This document shows positions 1 through 7,063 of a stretch of DNA of 17,863 bases, one piece after another. The position numbers and the translations under genes were made by a program. This DNA is from an uncultured Lachnospiraceae bacterium. Lineage in GTDB: Bacteria > Bacillota > Clostridia > Lachnospirales > Lachnospiraceae. Positions within the stretch are counted from its first letter, which is position 1. Each line of letters opens with the position of its first letter. The stretch spans positions 1-17,863 of the forward strand of contig CAJTWM010000038.1 of assembly GCA_910579805.1 (NCBI GenBank), read 5' to 3'. The notes beneath the pieces are model-generated. The model was not told where the DNA came from. It saw only the letters and a list, made by a program, of their open reading frames with translations, and ran no database searches.

Positions 1-19
1 CATCTCCGTTTTTATTTCC

Positions 20-49
20 ATTATAACGGATAATGGAGCAGTTTGTTCA
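20..49 (-). promoter_or_regulatory. Probable sigma-A promoter reading off the left edge
   Basis: On the minus strand a perfect -10 box TATAAT (20-25) is preceded by TGAACA (44-49, 4 of 6 matches to TTGACA) with an 18-nt spacer. It lies downstream of ackA and points left, so it would drive a gene outside the window. In many Firmicutes yceD (DUF177) and rpmF sit here, but that is inference; no coding sequence is visible in 1-169. Confidence 0.5.
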
Positions 50-78
50 CATTTTATTTACTCATGCGTTTGTCGTGA

Positions 79-102
79 CCTTTAAACCTTTAGACCTTTA
101 GA
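79..102. repeat. Three tandem 8-bp repeats
   Basis: CCTTTAAA, CCTTTAGA and CCTTTAGA follow one another without a gap between the ackA 3' end and the left-edge promoter. They read TCTAAAGG, TCTAAAGG, TTTAAAGG on the minus strand, 30 bp upstream of the -35 box. They could be a repeat-type regulator site or simple slippage; the sequence does not decide. Confidence 0.6.
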
Positions 103-125
103 TGCAACCGTCAGAACATACCTTT

Positions 126-154
126 GGAATCCCGCGTTCATAATCGCGGTTTCC
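126..154 (-). terminator. Hairpin just downstream of ackA
   Basis: GGAA/TTCC and CCGCG/CGCGG arms (126-129 with 151-154; 132-136 with 145-149) enclose an 8-nt loop, 16 nt past the ackA stop. No T-run follows on the minus strand, so it is not a canonical intrinsic terminator. It may protect the mRNA end or terminate weakly. Confidence 0.3.
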
Positions 155-169
155 GGCGGCGGTCTTCCA

Positions 170-1369
170 TTATGCTTTCAGGAGCGCACTTGTCTCTCTT
201 GCGATCGCAAGCTCTTCATTGGTCGGTATTACAAGGACCTTTGTCTTGGAATCCTGCGTAGAAATGACAACGTCCTCTCCTCGTTTTGCATTTGCCTCTT
301 TATCCAGTTCAATGCCCAGATATCCTAAGTAAGCGCAAACTCTCTCACGGGTCGTACTGCCGTTCTCCCCTACCCCTGCCGTAAAGCAGATCGCGTCTAC
401 GCCGTTCATCGCCGCCACATAAGCGCCAATATATTTGGCCACACGGTAGTCAAATGCATCCAACGTAAGCTTCGCTTTTTCATTTCCCTCTCCCGCTGCC
501 TTTTCCAAATCGCGGAAATCAGAAGATACATTGCCGGACAGACCGTATACTCCAGATTTTTTATTTAATATGTTCATCACCTCGTCGATACCAAGGCCCT
601 CTTTATGCGCCAAAAATTCCATAATGGCCGGATCTATATCGCCTGAACGGGTTCCCATGATCAGGCCCTCTAAAGGCGTAAGTCCCATGGAAGTATCGAT
701 ACATTTTCCGTTCTGTACCGCTGAAACACTGGCGCCGTTCCCCAAATGACACACAATGATCTTCATATCTTCATATTTTTCGCCAAGAAACTCTGCCGCC
801 CTCTTAGACACATAGGAATGGCTCGTCCCGTGAAAACCGTACTTTCTTACTTTATACTTCTCATAGTACTCATAAGGGAGTCCGTACATATAAGCTTTTG
901 CCGGCATAGTCTGGTGAAAAGCGGTGTCAAATACGGCTACCATCGGCGTCTGATCCATTAATTCCCGGCAGGAGCGGATACCGATCAGGTTTGCCGGATT
1001 ATGGAGAGGCGCTAAATCGTTGCATGCCTCGATCGCCTTCATCACTTCGTCGTCGATCACCGTGGAAGAAGCAAATTTTTCTCCGCCATGTACGATGCGG
1101 TGCCCTACCGCATTGATCTCCGACAGGCTCTTTACCACGCCCGTTTTTTCGTTTGTAAGCGCTTCAAGTACCAGCCTGATGGCCTCCGTATGATCCGGCA
1201 TTGGCGTCACCGTTTCTTCTTTTTCTCCCTCCGCCGGCGTATAAGTGATCCGGCTTCCTTCAATACCGATCCTCTCGCAAAGGCCTTTTGCGATCCACTT
1301 TTCCGTCCCGGAATCAATCAATTGAAATTTCAGAGATGAACTTCCGCAGTTGATAACCAAAATGTTCAT
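170..1369 (-). CDS. ackA: Acetate kinase
   Basis: Cytoplasmic acetate kinase: acetyl phosphate plus ADP gives acetate plus ATP, the second step of the Pta-AckA pathway. The 399-aa product has normal length for the family and belongs to the ASKHA fold. The opening MNILVINCGSSSLKF carries the first phosphate-binding loop (N7). The residues known as catalytic in the Methanosarcina enzyme are in place: R91 in HRIVHGGEKF, D148 in VFDTAFHQ, H180 in GFHGTSH, R241 in MGTRSGD, and TNEE (383-386) near the C-terminus. HLGNGASVSA (208-217) and TAGVGENG (330-337) form the nucleotide site. An AAAGGGG ribosome binding site lies 11 nt before the ATG. It follows pta by 77 nt with no promoter or terminator visible between them, so the two are probably one transcript. 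Confidence 0.97.
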   Translation of the reverse strand: MNILVINCGSSSLKFQLIDSGTEKWIAKGLCERIGIEGSRITYTPAEGEKEETVTPMPDHTEAIRLVLEALTNEKTGVVKSLSEINAVGHRIVHGGEKFASSTVIDDEVMKAIEACNDLAPLHNPANLIGIRSCRELMDQTPMVAVFDTAFHQTMPAKAYMYGLPYEYYEKYKVRKYGFHGTSHSYVSKRAAEFLGEKYEDMKIIVCHLGNGASVSAVQNGKCIDTSMGLTPLEGLIMGTRSGDIDPAIMEFLAHKEGLGIDEVMNILNKKSGVYGLSGNVSSDFRDLEKAAGEGNEKAKLTLDAFDYRVAKYIGAYVAAMNGVDAICFTAGVGENGSTTRERVCAYLGYLGIELDKEANAKRGEDVVISTQDSKTKVLVIPTNEELAIARETSALLKA

Positions 1370-1446
1370 TTTTTAAAATACCCCTTTCCCCTTGGCCGGA
1401 TCTGCTCCCACAGGCGCAAATCTACCATTGCATATTTCCGTTTTCC

Positions 1447-2448
1447 TTACATGTTCTGAGCCTGTACCGCCGTCAACGCAACGACGCCCACAATGTCCTG
1501 CCACGAACATCCTCTTGAAAGATCGTTGACCGGTTTTGCGATCCCCTGCAGCATCGGCCCGTAAGCGTCGGCTTTCGCCAGTCTCTGCACCAGTTTATAT
1601 CCGATGTTACCGCAGTCAAGGTTGGGGAATATCAATACATTGGCTTTCCCCGCCACTTCGGAACCGGGCGCTTTGGATTTGGCTACGGATGGCACCAAGG
1701 CCGCGTCCGTCTGCAGTTCTCCGTCAATCATAAGATTCGGATATTCCTCCCTTGCGATCTTTGTCGCCTCCACCACCTTGTCTACCAGCGCATGTTTGGC
1801 GCTGCCCTTTGTAGAATGGGAAAGCATGGCAATGATCGGCTTCGAACCGATCAGACTCTTAAAGCTTTTCGCCGAGGTGTCTGCAATCGCCGCAAGCTCC
1901 TCTGCCGTCGGATCCTGATTCAGTCCGCAGTCCGCAAAAAGGAAAGTACCGTTATCTCCGAAATCACAATTGGGAACGTCTAAAATAAAGAAGCCGGAAA
2001 CCAGTTTGATACCCGGCGCAGTCTTTAAGATCTGCAGCGCCGGCCTTAGAGTATCTGCCGTAGAGTGGCAGGCTCCCGCCACCATGCCGTCCGCATGGTT
2101 CGCCTTTACCATAACGATGCCGAAAGTCAGATAGTCGGATAATAAGATCTCCCTCGCCTTTTCCATAGTCATGCCCTTTGACTTTCTTGTTTCGTATAAA
2201 AGCTCGACGTATTCCTCCAGCCTGTCGGAGGTAGACGGATTAATTACCTGAAGTCCTGTAAGATCCACTTCCAGCCATCCGGCGCCGTCATGAATCTTCT
2301 CCTCATTGCCTATCATAATAATATTGGCGATTCCCTCCTGAAGGATCTGGGCTGCCGCGATCAATGTCCTTTTATCCGTAGACTCCGGCAGTATGATCGT
2401 TTTTTTATCCTGTCTTGCACGTTCTTTAATCCTATCGATATATGCCAT
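1447..2448 (-). CDS. pta: Phosphate acetyltransferase (short, single-domain)
   Basis: Converts acetyl-CoA and phosphate to acetyl phosphate and CoA, feeding AckA. The product is 333 aa, the short Pta form made of the PTA/PTB catalytic domain only, without the N-terminal DRTGG and P-loop regions of the long enterobacterial form. Visible signature segments are GMVAGACHSTADTLRPAL (121-138), LSHSTKGS (209-216), IDGELQTDAA (241-250), ANVLIFPNLDCGNIGYKL (269-286) and NDLSRGCS (308-315). S311-R312 correspond to the CoA/phosphate-site Ser-Arg pair described in Methanosarcina Pta. AAAGGAG precedes the ATG by about 10 nt. It is first in the pta-ackA unit, with a good promoter and a catabolite-type operator upstream. 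It is short-chain Pta rather than phosphate butyryltransferase because of its pairing with ackA and its closer motif match. Confidence 0.96.
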   Translation of the reverse strand: MAYIDRIKERARQDKKTIILPESTDKRTLIAAAQILQEGIANIIMIGNEEKIHDGAGWLEVDLTGLQVINPSTSDRLEEYVELLYETRKSKGMTMEKAREILLSDYLTFGIVMVKANHADGMVAGACHSTADTLRPALQILKTAPGIKLVSGFFILDVPNCDFGDNGTFLFADCGLNQDPTAEELAAIADTSAKSFKSLIGSKPIIAMLSHSTKGSAKHALVDKVVEATKIAREEYPNLMIDGELQTDAALVPSVAKSKAPGSEVAGKANVLIFPNLDCGNIGYKLVQRLAKADAYGPMLQGIAKPVNDLSRGCSWQDIVGVVALTAVQAQNM

Positions 2449-2539
2449 ACTGACAGTTCTCCTTTCTGCTCGTTTTGTTTACTATCATAGAAATACGAAA
2501 TTTCCGATCGTTATTGTTCCGTATTGTTTCGCTGAGTTT

Positions 2540-2568
2540 ATTATATATGAAACTGTTTGTCTTATCAA
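2540..2568 (-). promoter_or_regulatory. pta-ackA promoter
   Basis: On the minus strand TTGATA (2563-2568) and a perfect TATAAT (2540-2545) are separated by exactly 17 nt. Transcription would start near 2533, giving a leader of about 85 nt before pta. This is among the clearest promoters in the window. Confidence 0.8.
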
Positions 2569-2570
2569 CA

Positions 2571-2584
2571 TGTAAGCTCTTACA
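2571..2584 (-). promoter_or_regulatory. cre-like palindrome upstream of the pta promoter
   Basis: TGTAAGAGCTTACA is an inverted repeat (TGTAAG/CTTACA) matching the catabolite-response element TGWAANCGNTNWCA at every fixed position except the central C. It ends 3 bp upstream of the -35 box, centred near -44. In Bacillus subtilis CcpA activates pta and ackA from cre sites upstream of the promoter, so activation is a reasonable inference. Another palindrome-binding regulator is possible. Confidence 0.5.
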
Positions 2585-2664
2585 AATTGTGCAAAATTAA
2601 ATACAATCACCAGTTCGTTTTTTGCCGGCATTTCCGTAAAAGATAAGCCAGATAATAATTTGGA

Positions 2665-2698
2665 TTGTACGAAACAAAAAACAATGTTAAACTAGAAT
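2665..2698 (+). promoter_or_regulatory. Weak candidate promoter for tmcAL and its leader
   Basis: Two overlapping possibilities exist. TTGTAC (2665-2670) with 17 nt to TAAACT (2688-2693) is one; TAGAAT (2693-2698, 5 of 6 matches) with no recognisable -35 is the other. Either would start transcription around 2700-2706, immediately before the long folded element. Neither is strong. Confidence 0.35.
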
Positions 2699-2709
2699 GT
2701 GTCAGCACA

Positions 2710-2875
2710 CTGGTGTTCCATTTTCCAATTGGCCACACTTTTTACGAAGTCCGGAATTTCCTTATACAAGGCGTTTGAGGGAGGCGATGCGGTAGCATCG
2801 TTGACCGGAAACAACGCAGCAGAGGAGAATTCCGGCAAGCAAAAATGTGTAGTTAATCGGTAAATGGAGCACCAG
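2710..2875 (+). ncRNA. Long structured leader of tmcAL, family not recognised
   Basis: This 166-nt stretch folds back on itself almost completely. From the outside in: 2710-2723 pairs with 2862-2875 (14 bp, one G-U); 2725-2738 pairs with 2847-2860 (12 of 14, two of them G-U); 2740-2743 pairs with 2842-2845. An internal loop follows (2744-2750 against 2836-2841), then a perfect 8-bp CCGGAATT/AATTCCGG helix (2751-2758 with 2828-2835) and a short extension. The enclosed domain (about 2762-2823) carries GCGTT/AACGC (2771-2775 with 2813-2817) around a hairpin CGATGC-GGTA-GCATCG (2785-2800). It ends 30 nt before the tmcAL ATG, and GGGAGGA (2892-2898) lies just outside the structure. The preceding 2585-2709 holds only the weak promoter. 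It may be a cis-regulatory RNA or a mobile palindromic repeat. Confidence 0.6.
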
Positions 2876-2904
2876 CATTAACGATTGACCCGGGAGGATT
2901 TTTT

Positions 2905-4149
2905 ATGAAAGTAGTTGGTATCATCGCAGAATATAATCCGTTTCACAACGGACATAAAGTTCACATAGAAGACGCAAAAAAATTAACCGGCGCGGACTAC
3001 TGTATCGTCGTTATGAGCGGGAACTTCGTCCAACGCGGCGATCCGGCCATGATAGACAAATACGCGCGGACGAAGATGGCTTTGTTAAACGGCGCTGATC
3101 TTGTGATCGAACTTCCCGTTTATTATGCCGTAAGCAGCGCGGAAAATTTTGCCGCGGGAGCGGTTTCTCTTTTGGATCGTCTGGGTATTGTTGACGCCGT
3201 CTGTTTCGGCAGCGAGTGCGGCGATATTTCGATTCTGAAAACGTTTGCGGAGATTCTCTCGGAAGAGTCTTCCGCATTTTCAGAAGCCCTGAAAAATAAT
3301 GTAAGGGACGGACTTTCCTATCCCGTCGCCCGCAACAATGCCCTTGCCGCCGTCCATCAGGAACTTGCCGGGCATATGGATGTGCTGTCCTCTCCCAATA
3401 ACATTCTGGGGATCGAATACATAAAAGCCCTGCTCCGCCGTAGCAGTTCCGTTACTCCGGTCGCCAGCTTAAGAACCGGCAGCGATTACCATGACACTTC
3501 TCTCTTACAGGCAACCAGCTCCGCCGTTGCCATCCGGCATTCTCTGGAGCAAAGGGACAATTTATTGTTGATTGCAAACAAGATACCTTCCAACGTATAC
3601 CAGATCATGGAAGAACACTTCCATGTCAATTATCCGATCTATCAGCAGGATCTTTCCCTGCTTTTGAAATATAAACTGCTACTGTACGGGAACAGCGGCT
3701 ATACGGACTTCGTAGACGTCAACGACGACCTGTCGGATAAAATCTTGAAAAATCTGGAGTCCTATACCGGATTTCAGGACTTTTGCGGATTATTGAATTC
3801 CAAAGACATGACCTACACCCGGATCAGCCGCTGTCTGCTTCACATCCTGCTTGACATAAAAAAGGATACGCTCAGCCAGTTCATAGCCGACGACTATGTT
3901 TATTACGCAAGGATTCTGGGGCTTAGGCAAAGCGCCGCCGAGCTTTTGAACGTCATGAAAAAGAACGCCTCTCTGCCGCTCATCTCCAAACTCGCGGACG
4001 CAAAAGACGTTCTTAAAAACTCCGATTACGCTGTCCGTATGTTAAACAGTGATATTTTCGCATCCCATGTATATGATGCAGTGGCTACCGACAAGTTCCA
4101 TACCGCGCTGCCAAATGAATACCGAAGACAAATCGTTAAGGTAAGATAA
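2905..4149 (+). CDS. tmcAL: tRNA(Met) cytidine acetate ligase (YlbM family)
   Basis: Cytoplasmic tRNA-modifying enzyme. TmcAL activates acetate with ATP and transfers it to C34 of elongator tRNA-Met, giving N4-acetylcytidine; this is established for the Bacillus subtilis YlbM family. The 414-aa product is typical in length. It opens with MKVVGIIAEYNPFHNGH, whose HNGH (14-17) is the HIGH-like nucleotidyltransferase motif. MSGNFVQRGDPA (37-48), SSPNNILGIEYIKAL and the later SSAVAIRHSL also match the family. GGGAGGA lies 6 nt before the ATG. It is transcribed divergently from pta-ackA, which makes acetate, the substrate of this enzyme, and it converges on leuS with 25 nt between stop codons. A 166-nt folded leader precedes it. 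Confidence 0.93.
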   Translation: MKVVGIIAEYNPFHNGHKVHIEDAKKLTGADYCIVVMSGNFVQRGDPAMIDKYARTKMALLNGADLVIELPVYYAVSSAENFAAGAVSLLDRLGIVDAVCFGSECGDISILKTFAEILSEESSAFSEALKNNVRDGLSYPVARNNALAAVHQELAGHMDVLSSPNNILGIEYIKALLRRSSSVTPVASLRTGSDYHDTSLLQATSSAVAIRHSLEQRDNLLLIANKIPSNVYQIMEEHFHVNYPIYQQDLSLLLKYKLLLYGNSGYTDFVDVNDDLSDKILKNLESYTGFQDFCGLLNSKDMTYTRISRCLLHILLDIKKDTLSQFIADDYVYYARILGLRQSAAELLNVMKKNASLPLISKLADAKDVLKNSDYAVRMLNSDIFASHVYDAVATDKFHTALPNEYRRQIVKVR

Positions 4150-4183
4150 TAACAGAACGCTCCCTGTCGCCGCATTATTTTAC
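4141..4183. terminator. Hairpin shared by the tmcAL and leuS 3' ends
   Basis: GTAAGATAAT (4141-4150) can pair with ATTATTTTAC (4174-4183) over 10 bp with one G-U. A small ACAG/CTGT stem lies inside the loop. The arms overlap both stop codons of these convergent genes. The helix is A+T rich and lacks a run of Ts on either side, so termination is only a suggestion. Confidence 0.3.
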
Positions 4184-6586
4184 GACAATGTTGACAATCC
4201 TTCCTGGGACATAAATCTCTTTTACAATATTCCCCGATAATTTTTCTCCCAAGGCTTCTTTTCCTGCGGCAATGGCGGCATCTTTTTCCATATCTTTGGG
4301 AACCCTGATCGTCGCGCGCATTTTGCCATTGATCTGCACTGCGATCTCCACGGTCGATTCTACCGTTTTCGCCTCGTCAAACGCAGGCCATTCGGTTTGG
4401 TATACTTTACCGGCATATCCTGTTCTCTCCCATAATTCCTCCGTAATATGGGGCGCTACCGGATTGAGCAGGGTAAGCAGTGTCTGAAACTCGGCATGGT
4501 TTACCGCATTTTTCTTATAAAACTCATTGACCAGAGACATCATTGCCGCAATCGCCGTATTATATTTCAGATTCTCAAAATCGGAACTTACTTTTTTCAC
4601 GGTCTGATGCATTTTGGTTTCCAGATCTTCGGAATAAGCGTCTCCGTCCGTAAGGATATCCTGCAGTTTCCATACTCTCTCAAGGAACCTCCGGCAGCCT
4701 TTCACCCCGTCTTCCGACCATGACGCACTTAAATCAAAAGCGCCGATAAACATTTCATAGGTACGGAGCGTATCTGCACCGTAATCCATCACAATGTCGT
4801 CCGGATTTACCACGTTTCCTCTGGACTTTGACATTTTTTCCCCGTTAGACCCTAAAATCATTCCGTGGGAAGTTCTCTTCTGATACGGTTCCGGACAAGG
4901 TACAACGCCCTGATCATATAAAAATTTATGCCAAAAACGGGAATAGAGCAAATGCAGCGTAGTATGCTCCATACCGCCGTTATACCAGTCTACCGGAAGC
5001 CAGTACGAAAGGGCCTCTTTACTTGCCAGCGCTTCTTTGTTATCAGGATCAGTATATCTTAAGAAATACCAGGACGATCCCGCCCACTGAGGCATCGTAT
5101 CTGTTTCTCTCTTTGCCGGCCCGCCGCAGCATGGGCAGGTAGCATTGACCCAGTCGGTCATTGCCGCCAAAGGCGATTCCCCGTTATCGGTGGGCATATA
5201 ACTTTCCACTTCAGGAAGTTCTAACGGCAGCTCGCTTTCTTCCAAAGGCACGAACCCGCATTTTTCACATTGTACGATCGGAATCGGTTCTCCCCAGTAT
5301 CTTTGTCTTGAAAATACCCAATCCCTTAATTTAAAGTTGGTCTTTTTCGTTCCGATCTTCTTTTCTTCCAAAAATTCCACGATCTTTTTCTTTGCATCGG
5401 CAACGGATAATCCGTTTAAAAATTCGGAATTTACCAGTTTTCCCGTAGCTACATCCGAATATACGGCTTCTTCTACGCTGACCGGGCTTCCCGCCACTAC
5501 TTCGATGATCGGAAGGCCGAACTTTTTCGCAAATTCCCAGTCTCTTTCATCATGCGCCGGAACTGCCATGATTGCGCCGGTTCCGTAAGTCATAAGAACA
5601 TAATCGGAGATCCAGATTGGAATTTCTTTCCCGTTTACCGGATTGACGGCGCGTAACCCGTCAATCTCCACGCCGGTCTTTTCTTTTGCCAGCTCGGTAC
5701 GCTCAAAATCTGACTTTTTACTTGCCATATCCCGATATGCTTCTATCTCGTCCCAGTTTCCGATCTCTTCTTTATATTTGTCGATCAGCGGATGTTCCGG
5801 GGAAACTACCATATAAGTAGCGCCGAACAAAGTATCCGGCCTTGTGGTATAAATCCTCAATTTATCTTCTTTTCCCTGAATGCAAAAGTCTACTTCCGCT
5901 CCTTCTGATTTACCGATCCAATTTTTCTGCGATACTTTCACTCTCTCAATATAATCCACCGTATCCAGATCTTGTATCAGTTTATCCGCATATTCCGTGA
6001 TTTTTAACATCCACTGGCTTTTTACCTTACGGACTACTTCCGCGCCGCAGCGCTCGCACACGCCGTTTACCACTTCCTCGTTGGCAAGGCCTACTTTACA
6101 GGAAGTACACCAATTGATCGGCATTTCGCTCTTATAGGCAAGGCCCGCTTTAAATAATTTCAGAAAGATCCACTGTGTCCACTTATAATAATTCGGATCA
6201 GTGGTATTGACTTCCCTTTCCCAATCGAAAGAATAGCCAAGCGCATGGAGCTGCCCTTTAAAACGTTCTACATTGTTTTTGGTCACAATCTTCGGATGGA
6301 TATGATTTTTGATCGCATAGTTTTCCGTAGGCAGTCCGAAAGCGTCCCATCCCATAGGATAAAGTACGTTATATCCCTGCATTCTTCTTTTTCTTGCTAC
6401 GATATCCAACGCCGTATACGGTCTCGGATGCCCTACATGAAGCCCCTGTCCCGAAGGATAAGGAAACTCTACAAGGGCATAATATTTGGGTTTGGAATAG
6501 TCGTTCGAAGTTGCAAACGCTTTCTCCTTATCCCATATTTCCTGCCATTTTAATTCTACTTCTCTGTGATTGTATGGTTCTGCCAT
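4175..6586 (-). CDS. leuS: Leucyl-tRNA synthetase
   Basis: Charges tRNA-Leu with leucine in the cytoplasm. The 803-aa product is a bacterial-type class Ia synthetase. FPYPSGQGLHVGH (41-53) carries the HIGH motif and GEKMSKSRG (582-590) the KMSKS loop. The CP1 editing domain is recognisable from TTRPDTLFGA (247-256) and GTGAIMAVPAHDERD (335-349), where D346 fits the conserved editing aspartate. Zinc-type Cys pairs appear at 160/163 with 177/180, and at 440/443 with 484/487. The C-terminal anticodon-binding and tail domains complete the protein. AGGAGGG sits 4 nt before the ATG. It is monocistronic as far as can be seen, with its own promoter and T-box leader, so uncharged tRNA-Leu should raise its expression. 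Confidence 0.98.
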   Translation of the reverse strand: MAEPYNHREVELKWQEIWDKEKAFATSNDYSKPKYYALVEFPYPSGQGLHVGHPRPYTALDIVARKRRMQGYNVLYPMGWDAFGLPTENYAIKNHIHPKIVTKNNVERFKGQLHALGYSFDWEREVNTTDPNYYKWTQWIFLKLFKAGLAYKSEMPINWCTSCKVGLANEEVVNGVCERCGAEVVRKVKSQWMLKITEYADKLIQDLDTVDYIERVKVSQKNWIGKSEGAEVDFCIQGKEDKLRIYTTRPDTLFGATYMVVSPEHPLIDKYKEEIGNWDEIEAYRDMASKKSDFERTELAKEKTGVEIDGLRAVNPVNGKEIPIWISDYVLMTYGTGAIMAVPAHDERDWEFAKKFGLPIIEVVAGSPVSVEEAVYSDVATGKLVNSEFLNGLSVADAKKKIVEFLEEKKIGTKKTNFKLRDWVFSRQRYWGEPIPIVQCEKCGFVPLEESELPLELPEVESYMPTDNGESPLAAMTDWVNATCPCCGGPAKRETDTMPQWAGSSWYFLRYTDPDNKEALASKEALSYWLPVDWYNGGMEHTTLHLLYSRFWHKFLYDQGVVPCPEPYQKRTSHGMILGSNGEKMSKSRGNVVNPDDIVMDYGADTLRTYEMFIGAFDLSASWSEDGVKGCRRFLERVWKLQDILTDGDAYSEDLETKMHQTVKKVSSDFENLKYNTAIAAMMSLVNEFYKKNAVNHAEFQTLLTLLNPVAPHITEELWERTGYAGKVYQTEWPAFDEAKTVESTVEIAVQINGKMRATIRVPKDMEKDAAIAAGKEALGEKLSGNIVKEIYVPGRIVNIVVK

Positions 6587-6690
6587 AATTCCCTCCTAAT
6601 AATCAAAGCGGTTTCTCCTTATTCTCTCCCATTCCTTCCGATACTTGATCTTACAGGCCTTCTACCGAATATTAGTCTGCCGCTTTTGTA

Positions 6691-6734
6691 ATATAAAAGC
6701 CCTTCTATCTCCTTATTTAGAGACGAAAGGGCTT
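6691..6734 (-). terminator. T-box-controlled terminator of leuS
   Basis: On the minus strand AAGCCCTT and TCTC (within 6720-6734) pair with GAGA and AAGGGCTT (within 6697-6711) around an interior mismatch and an A+T-rich loop, followed by TTTATATT. It starts right after the T-box sequence, and part of its 5' arm should compete with antiterminator formation. Confidence 0.75.
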
Positions 6735-6941
6735 CTGTTCCGTGGTACCACTCTAATTCACATATACTGCGCACTCATTGATCCTGTAACGGGGATTTCC
6801 GCTTTTAGCTACTGCAAACATTTCACTAAAAGAACTCAGAGGCGAGTTGGAAGTTTACTTTACTGCCTCGCACCTGCCGGCAGCTCTCTGAAAAAGATAG
6901 GCTTTTAATACTCCTCTTCAACGTTTTTGTCTATTCAAGTT
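6695..6941 (-). promoter_or_regulatory. T-box riboswitch leader of leuS
   Basis: The leader carries the T-box core AGAGTGGTACCACGGAA (about 6739-6755). Its TGGT should pair with the ACCA end of tRNA-Leu, whose discriminator base is A. Upstream, GAAGAGGAGTA and AGAGAG with a CTGCC/GGCAG hairpin match the stem I specifier-loop strand and distal AG-bulge region. The 3' strand of stem I contains CTCGCCTCTGAG (6835-6846), which offers leucine codons CTC or CTG as specifier; I cannot fix which is used without folding. Uncharged tRNA-Leu would stabilise the antiterminator and allow leuS transcription. Between the terminator and leuS (6587-6690) there is only the ribosome binding site. Confidence 0.93.
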
Positions 6942-6947
6942 TTAATT

Positions 6948-6976
6948 ATTTTACATAGAATCCGATTTTTTGTCAA
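6948..6976 (-). promoter_or_regulatory. leuS promoter
   Basis: On the minus strand a perfect TTGACA (6971-6976) is separated by 17 nt from TAAAAT (6948-6953, 5 of 6). The start would be near 6941, just before stem I of the T-box. The 110 bp between the permease stop and this promoter show no convincing terminator. Confidence 0.85.
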
Positions 6977-7063
6977 GAGACTTCTAATTTTTTGCTGACA
7001 ACCCCGACAAACCTAGACAGCACTCAGATATAAGCAGTCATTAGCAGCACAAACGACACAGGC

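Noticed and set aside
2785..2835. Signal recognition particle RNA core (CCGGAA followed by GCAGC)
   Set aside because: The GGAA segment is not closed by the required C-G stem, the 5' loop strand is missing and the overall fold differs; only a short resemblance.
2700..2880. 6S RNA
   Set aside because: Length and long helix are suggestive, but there is no large central bubble, the apical part branches, and no terminator separates it from tmcAL. A covariance search would settle it.
2686..2882. Integron attC site (GTTAAAC at one end, CATTAAC at the other, palindrome between)
   Set aside because: The end does not fit RYYYAAC, the palindrome is too complete and branched, and no integrase or cassette genes are near.
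6990..7063. Terminator after the permease gene (TGCTG/CAGCA arms)
   Set aside because: The arms are only 5 bp, far apart and interrupted by mismatches; too weak to call.
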